A stretch of 64,000 nt of DNA from Woeseiaceae bacterium (GTDB taxonomy: Bacteria > Pseudomonadota > Gammaproteobacteria > Steroidobacterales > Woeseiaceae), in assembly GCA_028280615.1 (NCBI GenBank), contig JANQLK010000022.1, positions 1 through 64,000 of the forward strand, given 5' to 3'. The position numbers were made by a program, and so were the translations under genes. A model generated the notes under the pieces. That model worked only from the letters and a program-made list of their open reading frames with translations. It made no database searches and was not told the origin of the DNA. Below, one piece after another: positions 59,692-64,000 of the stretch (the stretch's first letter is position 1; each line of letters starts with the position of its first letter).

Positions 59692-60330
59692 TCAAGGCTG
59701 GCTGCGCTTACTGTCGAGCCACTCGATGAGCGGCTGCCACTCGTCCCAGTCGGGCCAGGCGAGATACTCGGGCAGTTCGAAGATGCCGAGTCCCCGTGTG
59801 TAAGCGCGGATGTAATTCTGCGCCTCGCGAAGCGCGGCCACGTACGGCACCTTGGTCTTGCTCAGGTAGTCGTCGAGATCGTCCCAGATCAGCGTGTTGT
59901 CACGGACGCGATTGGCGACCGTCGCGATCTTCGCCTTCTTGCCCTTCACCTTGGCGACGTTCTTGAGCTCTTCGAGAAACACCGTCGTCGCCTGCATGTC
60001 GATTGTCGAGGGCAGCACGGGGACGATGATGGTCTCGGCGTGCCTGACCAGCGCCGTGAGCTCCTTGCCGTGCGAGCGCGCGGGCGCGTCGATCACGAGC
60101 ACGTCGGCGTTGCGCGGCGCATGCCTCAAGCCGTCCTTGAACGCCGCCACGGCGTGAATCTCGGCCCGGTCCCCGGGCCTGCGCTCGAGCCAGTCGAGGC
60201 TCGAACGCTGCGGATCGTAGTCGGCGAGCGCAACAACCTTGCCCTCCGTAGCGTAGTGAGAGGCAATGTTCGTTGCGAGCGTGCTTTTGCCACAGCCACC
60301 CTTGGCGTTCAGGACCATAATGTGCCGCAT
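59692..60330 (-). CDS. Orphan ParA-family ATPase
   Basis: 212 residues. Deviant Walker A NAKGGCGKSTLATN with signature Lys, Walker A' ADYDPQRSSLDWL, and Walker B LVIDAPAR. The short length and missing N-terminal HTH resemble orphan ParA/MinD-like ATPases (MipZ, PpfA, ParC groups) that position cell structures. No parB or parS is nearby, so plasmid-type partition is unlikely. GGGGAG precedes ATG 60330. Divergent from dapF with a palindrome in its promoter. Confidence 0.88.
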   Translation of the reverse strand: MRHIMVLNAKGGCGKSTLATNIASHYATEGKVVALADYDPQRSSLDWLERRPGDRAEIHAVAAFKDGLRHAPRNADVLVIDAPARSHGKELTALVRHAETIIVPVLPSTIDMQATTVFLEELKNVAKVKGKKAKIATVANRVRDNTLIWDDLDDYLSKTKVPYVAALREAQNYIRAYTRGLGIFELPEYLAWPDWDEWQPLIEWLDSKRSQP

Positions 60331-60369
60331 GGAGTCTCCCCGGGGATGTTGTCGTTGTTCGGTGGGCAG

Positions 60370-60398
60370 AATATGTAAACTACATAGCCCGTTGGCAA
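60370..60398 (-). promoter_or_regulatory. Promoter of the ParA-like gene with internal palindrome
   Basis: On the minus strand TTGCCA (-35, five of six) and CATATT (-10, four of six) are 17 bases apart. The 13-base palindrome ATGTA-AAC-TACAT (60373-60385) overlaps the -10 and spacer, where a repressor would block RNA polymerase. Confidence 0.5.
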
Positions 60399-60425
60399 AT
60401 GTCCATGGGCTCTGACGGGGCTTGC

Positions 60426-60431
60426 TAAACT
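60426..60431 (+). promoter_or_regulatory. -10 element of dapF, leaderless geometry
   Basis: TAAACT ends seven bases before ATG 60439; the expected transcript start is one base before the start codon. No ribosome site. Confidence 0.35.
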
Positions 60432-60438
60432 CCGCGCG

Positions 60439-61260
60439 ATGCAGCTCGCTTATACGCTCATGCAAGGCGCCGGCAACCGGATCGCGGTCATCGACGAACG
60501 CTCCGGCGGCCGGCAGCCGCCGCCGCCCGCGACCATCGCGAGGCTTGCCGAAACGAGCCCGATCGAGGGCTTCGACCAGCTCATGTGGCTGGGTCCCGCG
60601 GCCGAGGCTGCCGTGAGCTACCGGGTGTTCAACGCGGACGGCTCGGAGGTCGAGCAGTGCGGCAACGGCGTACGCTGCGTCGCTCACCTGCTCATGAACG
60701 ACGACGCCGGCGAGCTCGAGCTCGAAGGGCCTGCCGGCCGGGTGACAGCCACGCGCTCGGCCGACGGCCGCATTGCGGTCGAGATGGGCAGGCCGCGCTT
60801 CGAACCCGACGAGCTCCCGTTTATCGCCGCGGCCCCGGGTCGGACCTATGAGCTCGACGTCGGCGGCCGGTCGCTCACGGTCTCTGCACTGTCGATGGGC
60901 AACCCGCACTGTGTCATCCGGGTGGACGATGTGAGCAGCGCGGCCGTGGACACGCTCGGGCCCGCCATCGAACGCCACGACCGCTTTCCGGCCCGTACCA
61001 ATGTCGGTTTCATGGCCGTGGAAAGCCGCGACCGGCTCGACCTGCGCGTCTGGGAACGCGGCGTCGGTGAGACGCTGGCCTGCGGGACGGGCGCCTGTGC
61101 CGCGATGGTCGCGGCGCACAGGCTCGGACTGGTCGATGATACGGTTAGCGTGAGCCTGCCGGGCGGAGAACTCGTGGTAAGCTGGCGCGGCAATGACGAC
61201 GACCCGGTGTGGCTTACCGGCGATGCGGAGCCAACCAGTGAAGGAAGCCTGGAACTATGA
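60439..61260 (+). CDS. dapF: Diaminopimelate epimerase
   Basis: 273 residues. Both catalytic Cys regions are present: EQCGNGVRCVAHLL and ACGTGACAAMVAA. MQGAGNRIAVID is the N-terminal motif (family MHGLGNDF-like, here with the common F lost). Converts LL- to meso-diaminopimelate for lysine and peptidoglycan. Overlaps the DUF484 gene by four bases. Confidence 0.95.
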   Translation: MQLAYTLMQGAGNRIAVIDERSGGRQPPPPATIARLAETSPIEGFDQLMWLGPAAEAAVSYRVFNADGSEVEQCGNGVRCVAHLLMNDDAGELELEGPAGRVTATRSADGRIAVEMGRPRFEPDELPFIAAAPGRTYELDVGGRSLTVSALSMGNPHCVIRVDDVSSAAVDTLGPAIERHDRFPARTNVGFMAVESRDRLDLRVWERGVGETLACGTGACAAMVAAHRLGLVDDTVSVSLPGGELVVSWRGNDDDPVWLTGDAEPTSEGSLEL

Positions 61261-61961
61261 GCACACAGCGTAAACCCGAGTACATCGAGGAAGGCCTCTC
61301 GGAAGACACCGTCGTCAGCTACCTCGAAACGCATCGGGACTTCTTCGAGCGCCATTCCTCGCTGCTCGGCCTGCTCAGGCTGCCGCACGCTTCCGGCGAT
61401 GCCGTCTCGCTCGTCGAGCGGCAGGTGTCGGTTCTGCGCCAGAAAGACCTGAAGCTCGAACGCCAGCTCCGCGACCTGATCGCCGTGGCGCGTGACAACG
61501 ACGTGCTGGCCGCGAAGATACACGCATTGTCGCTCGCGCTGATCGAGGCCCGCGACCTGGGTGAGACGATCGCGGCCGTCGAACGGGCCGTTCGCGAGGG
61601 ATTCGGAGCGGATCACGCGCTCCTGGTCGTGTTTGGCGAGCCCGGGTCGTACGAGTCGGTCGCCCAGGGCCGGTTCTTCCGTGCCGTCAACCGCGATGAC
61701 GACAGCATGCAGCCGTTCGGCACGTTCCTGTCCGGCAACGGACCCCGCTGCGGACAGGTTCGCGACGCACAGCTCGACTACCTGTTCCGTGACGAGGCGA
61801 GCGAGGTCGGCTCGGTTGCGCTCATACCGCTCGGCAAGAAATCCGGCCAGGGCTTCCTCGCCATTGCGAGCCATGACAAGGACCGTTTCCACCCGGGCAT
61901 GAGCATCGATTTCCTGGCCCGCGTCGGCGACCTCGTGGCGGCGGCACTCGCCCGCTGCTGA
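61257..61961 (+). CDS. DUF484 family GAF-like protein
   Basis: 234 residues. Pattern LSEDTVVSYLETHRDFFERHSSLL at the N-terminus and a C-terminal GAF-like half (VGSVALIPLGKKSGQGFLAI). Always found between dapF and xerC in gammaproteobacteria; role unknown, possibly linked to chromosome dimer resolution or signalling. Confidence 0.92.
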   Translation: MSTQRKPEYIEEGLSEDTVVSYLETHRDFFERHSSLLGLLRLPHASGDAVSLVERQVSVLRQKDLKLERQLRDLIAVARDNDVLAAKIHALSLALIEARDLGETIAAVERAVREGFGADHALLVVFGEPGSYESVAQGRFFRAVNRDDDSMQPFGTFLSGNGPRCGQVRDAQLDYLFRDEASEVGSVALIPLGKKSGQGFLAIASHDKDRFHPGMSIDFLARVGDLVAAALARC

Positions 61962-61965
61962 CGCC

Positions 61966-62874
61966 ATGCAGGACGGCGAGCGGGACTGGATCGACCGCTT
62001 CATTCGCCACCTGGACGTCGAGCGGAGGCTGTCGCCGCTGACTTTGAGCAACTATCGGCGTGACCTGACCGCACTGGCCGATTGGTGCGCCGACTTGGGC
62101 GTCGAGCGCTTCGCCGACCTCGACAGCGGCCATCTCAGACAGTGGGCGTCCTCAGGCCACCGACGGGGCTTGAGCGCTCGCAGCATCCAGCGCAGGCTTT
62201 CGGCGACGCGAACGTATTTCGCCTACTTAAAGCGTGAAGGACACATTGCCGCGAGCCCCGTGGGCGACGTGTCGGCGCCGAAAGCACCCAGGCGACTGCC
62301 GGGAAATCTCGATGCCGACCGGATGTCCCGGCTGCTCGACATCGCCGGCGAGGGCCCGATCGTCGACCGCGACCGCGCGATCCTCGAGCTCTTGTATTCC
62401 TCGGGCCTCAGGCTTGCCGAACTCGTTGAATTGAACCTCGGCGAGGTGGACCTCGCCGACGCGACCGTGCATGTGACGGGCAAGGGCAACAAGGACCGCA
62501 TCGTGCCCGTCGGCAGGAAGGCGCTCGAGGCGCTGGCCGCCTGGCAGCGCTCGCGGGCGTTACTTGCCGCGGCGGACGAGCAGGCGCTGTTCGTCAGCAA
62601 TCGCGGCACGCGCCTGAGCCGGCGGGCGGTGCAGGCGCGGGTCAAGCACTGGGCAAAGGTTCAGGGCATCGATGCACGCGTCTATCCGCATCTCTTCAGG
62701 CATTCGTTCGCCACGCACCTGCTCGAATCCAGTCACGATCTGCGCGGCGTTCAGGAGCTCCTGGGCCATGCCAACATCTCGACGACCCAGATCTATACTC
62801 ATCTTGATTTTCAGCATCTCGCCCAGATTTACGACCAAACGCACCCGCGCGCCAAAATGAAGTCGCGCAAGTAA
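61966..62874 (+). CDS. xerC: Tyrosine recombinase XerC
   Basis: 302 residues. N-terminal SAM-like domain ([19 protein letters not shown]), then the catalytic residues Arg in [12 protein letters not shown], Lys in [12 protein letters not shown], HxxR in [11 protein letters not shown], His in [15 protein letters not shown] and the Tyr of that motif. Resolves chromosome dimers at dif with XerD. Ends include a candidate heat-shock promoter for hslVU. Confidence 0.96.
   Translation: MQDGERDWIDRFIRHLDVERRLSPLTLSNYRRDLTALADWCADLGVERFADLDSGHLRQWASSGHRRGLSARSIQRRLSATRTYFAYLKREGHIAASPVGDVSAPKAPRRLPGNLDADRMSRLLDIAGEGPIVDRDRAILELLYSSGLRLAELVELNLGEVDLADATVHVTGKGNKDRIVPVGRKALEALAAWQRSRALLAAADEQALFVSNRGTRLSRRAVQARVKHWAKVQGIDARVYPHLFRHSFATHLLESSHDLRGVQELLGHANISTTQIYTHLDFQHLAQIYDQTHPRAKMKSRK
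62803..62830 (+). promoter_or_regulatory. Candidate sigma-32 promoter for hslVU inside xerC
   Basis: CTTGATT, 12 bases, then CCCAGATTT resembles the heat-shock consensus CTTGAA-N11-16-CCCCATnT. About 95 bases upstream of hslV, which is a heat-shock gene in relatives. Confidence 0.35.
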
Positions 62875-62923
62875 ACGAGCGCCCGGTCCGCGGGCCGTTC
62901 GCCAACCTATCCGGGCATTCAGT

Positions 62924-63454
62924 ATGGAACAGTTCGAGGGCACGACGATCGTTTCGGTCCGTCGTGACGGCAAAGTCGCCGTCGCGGGCGACGGCCAGGT
63001 CAGCATGGGCAACACGATCATGAAGGGCAACGCGCGCAAGGTCAGGCCGCTGGCCGGCGGGCGGGTAATCGCCGGATTCGCCGGCGGCACGGCCGATGCC
63101 TTCACGCTGTTCGAGCTGTTCGAGAGCAAACTCGAGCAGTACGGCAACCTGACTCGCGCAGCCATCGAGCTCGCGAAAGACTGGCGCACCGACCGACGGC
63201 TCAGGCGCCTCGAGGCGTTGCTGTGTGTCGCCGACAAGGAGAGTTCGTTCATCATCTCGGGTAATGGCGACGTCATCGAGCCCGAGGACGATCTCATGGC
63301 AATCGGCTCGGGCGGCCCGTATGCCCAGGCGGCGGCGATGGCACTCATGCGAAACACCGATCTCGGCGCTCGCGAGATCGTCGAACAGTCACTCCGTATC
63401 GCCGGCGACATCTGCGTTTACACGAACCAGAACATCGTCGTCGAAGAACTGTAA
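62924..63454 (+). CDS. hslV: HslV protease subunit (ATP-dependent, proteasome-like)
   Basis: 176 residues. The catalytic N-terminal Thr follows a short propeptide MEQFEG ([20 protein letters not shown]). Motifs [14 protein letters not shown] and [15 protein letters not shown] are typical. Forms double hexameric rings with HslU to degrade misfolded proteins. Nine bases before hslU. Confidence 0.97.
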   Translation: MEQFEGTTIVSVRRDGKVAVAGDGQVSMGNTIMKGNARKVRPLAGGRVIAGFAGGTADAFTLFELFESKLEQYGNLTRAAIELAKDWRTDRRLRRLEALLCVADKESSFIISGNGDVIEPEDDLMAIGSGGPYAQAAAMALMRNTDLGAREIVEQSLRIAGDICVYTNQNIVVEEL

Positions 63455-63463
63455 GAGACCAAC

Positions 63464-64000
63464 ATGTCACAGATGACACCTCGCGAGATTGCTCGCGAAC
63501 TGGACAAGCACATCGTCGGCCAGGACGAGGCCAAGCGCGCCGTGGCGATTGCGCTGCGCAACCGCTGGCGTCGCGTGCAGGTGGACGAACCCTTGAGGAG
63601 CGAGATCACGCCCAAGAACATCCTCATGATCGGCCCGACCGGCGTCGGCAAGACCGAAATCGCGCGCCGACTCGCGAAACTCGCAAAGGCGCCGTTCATC
63701 AAGGTCGAAGCGACCAAGTTCACCGAGGTCGGCTACGTCGGCCGGGAGGTCGACTCGATCATCCGCGACCTCGTGGACGTGGCGGTCAAGATGATTCGCG
63801 AGGACGGCATGCAAAAGGTCCGGCACCGGGCCGAGGACGCCGCCGAGGAACGCGTGCTCGACGCGCTGTTGCCGGCGTCGCCGGCGGGCAACACGCAGCG
63901 CGACGACGGTGACACGCGGCAGAAGTTCCGCAAGATGCTGCGCGAGGGCAAGCTCGACGACAAGGAAGTCGAGATCGACGTCCAGGCCATGCCGGTCGGC
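63464..64000 (+). CDS. hslU: HslU ATPase subunit, 3' part outside window
   Basis: 179 visible residues; the frame is open at the right edge. [30 protein letters not shown] start, Walker [15 protein letters not shown], then [22 protein letters not shown] pore region, and the beginning of the I domain. Unfoldase of HslUV. Confidence 0.96.
   Translation, partial: MSQMTPREIARELDKHIVGQDEAKRAVAIALRNRWRRVQVDEPLRSEITPKNILMIGPTGVGKTEIARRLAKLAKAPFIKVEATKFTEVGYVGREVDSIIRDLVDVAVKMIREDGMQKVRHRAEDAAEERVLDALLPASPAGNTQRDDGDTRQKFRKMLREGKLDDKEVEIDVQAMPVG

Overview
The window is GC-rich, densely coded chromosomal DNA from a gammaproteobacterium, probably marine or sediment-living. Two gene orders support this. 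One is algZ-algR-hemC-hemD-hemX-hemY, known from pseudomonads and relatives. The other is dapF-DUF484-xerC-hslV-hslU, with yifB-ubiK next to glnK-amtB in between. The RND efflux operon, phospholipase A, PII/NtrC/sigma-54 control and UbiK fit as well. A Woeseiaceae-like lineage is possible, but the sequence alone cannot settle it. I saw no rRNA, tRNA, CRISPR array, prophage or intact insertion sequence.

Layout. 1-5.5 kb: truncated surface lipoprotein, metallo-beta-lactamase-fold hydrolase, M48 protease, two coupled TM2 proteins, a hemolysin III/PAQR protein and a DUF2177 protein. 5.5-11.3 kb: tripartite RND efflux operon. 11.5-15.5 kb: small zinc-ribbon protein, outer-membrane phospholipase A, and a MocR-type regulator divergent from a small protein plus an EamA exporter. 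15.5-22.6 kb: a coupled DNA-repair operon (LigB-type ATP-dependent ligase, full-length Lhr helicase, Nei-type glycosylase, small membrane protein). 22.7-34.7 kb: the least ordinary stretch. It holds a DUF72 protein, a membrane transporter/spermidine-synthase fusion, three 2OG-Fe(II) oxygenase-like proteins, a secreted DUF3604/PHP-type protein divergent from a membrane-anchored peptidyl-prolyl isomerase, three consecutive HupE/UreJ-type metal-permease proteins, and an EF-hand protein. 34.8-37.5 kb: a molybdenum hydroxylase pair (isoquinoline 1-oxidoreductase type). 37.6-46 kb: small hypothetical proteins, a duplicated-domain lipoprotein, a large secreted subtilase, an alpha/beta hydrolase lipoprotein, a methyltransferase with a doubtful 5' end, and a NhaC-type antiporter. 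46-52 kb: three c-type cytochromes around yifB-ubiK and glnK-amtB. 52.3-59.7 kb: a DUF4124 protein, AlgZ/AlgR and the hem operon. 59.7-64 kb: an orphan ParA-like ATPase and the dapF to hslU block, cut by the right edge.

Regulation visible in the DNA includes a perfect NtrC palindrome and a sigma-54 -24/-12 element before glnK-amtB. A perfect CRP/Vfr half-site pair sits at exactly -41.5 from an extended -10 before the DUF4124/algZR cluster. There is a dyad operator candidate before the subtilase, a palindrome inside the parA promoter, and several promoters placed so that transcripts would be leaderless or nearly so. Many gene pairs overlap by ATGA or GTGA, implying translational coupling.

The best candidate for an undescribed system is the DUF3604 / PPIase / HupE x3 / 2OG-oxygenase neighbourhood (about 26.2-34.7 kb). 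It pairs secreted metal-dependent enzymes with metal-permease-like membrane proteins, a folding factor and iron oxygenases, while no urease or [NiFe]-hydrogenase genes are present to explain the HupE proteins.
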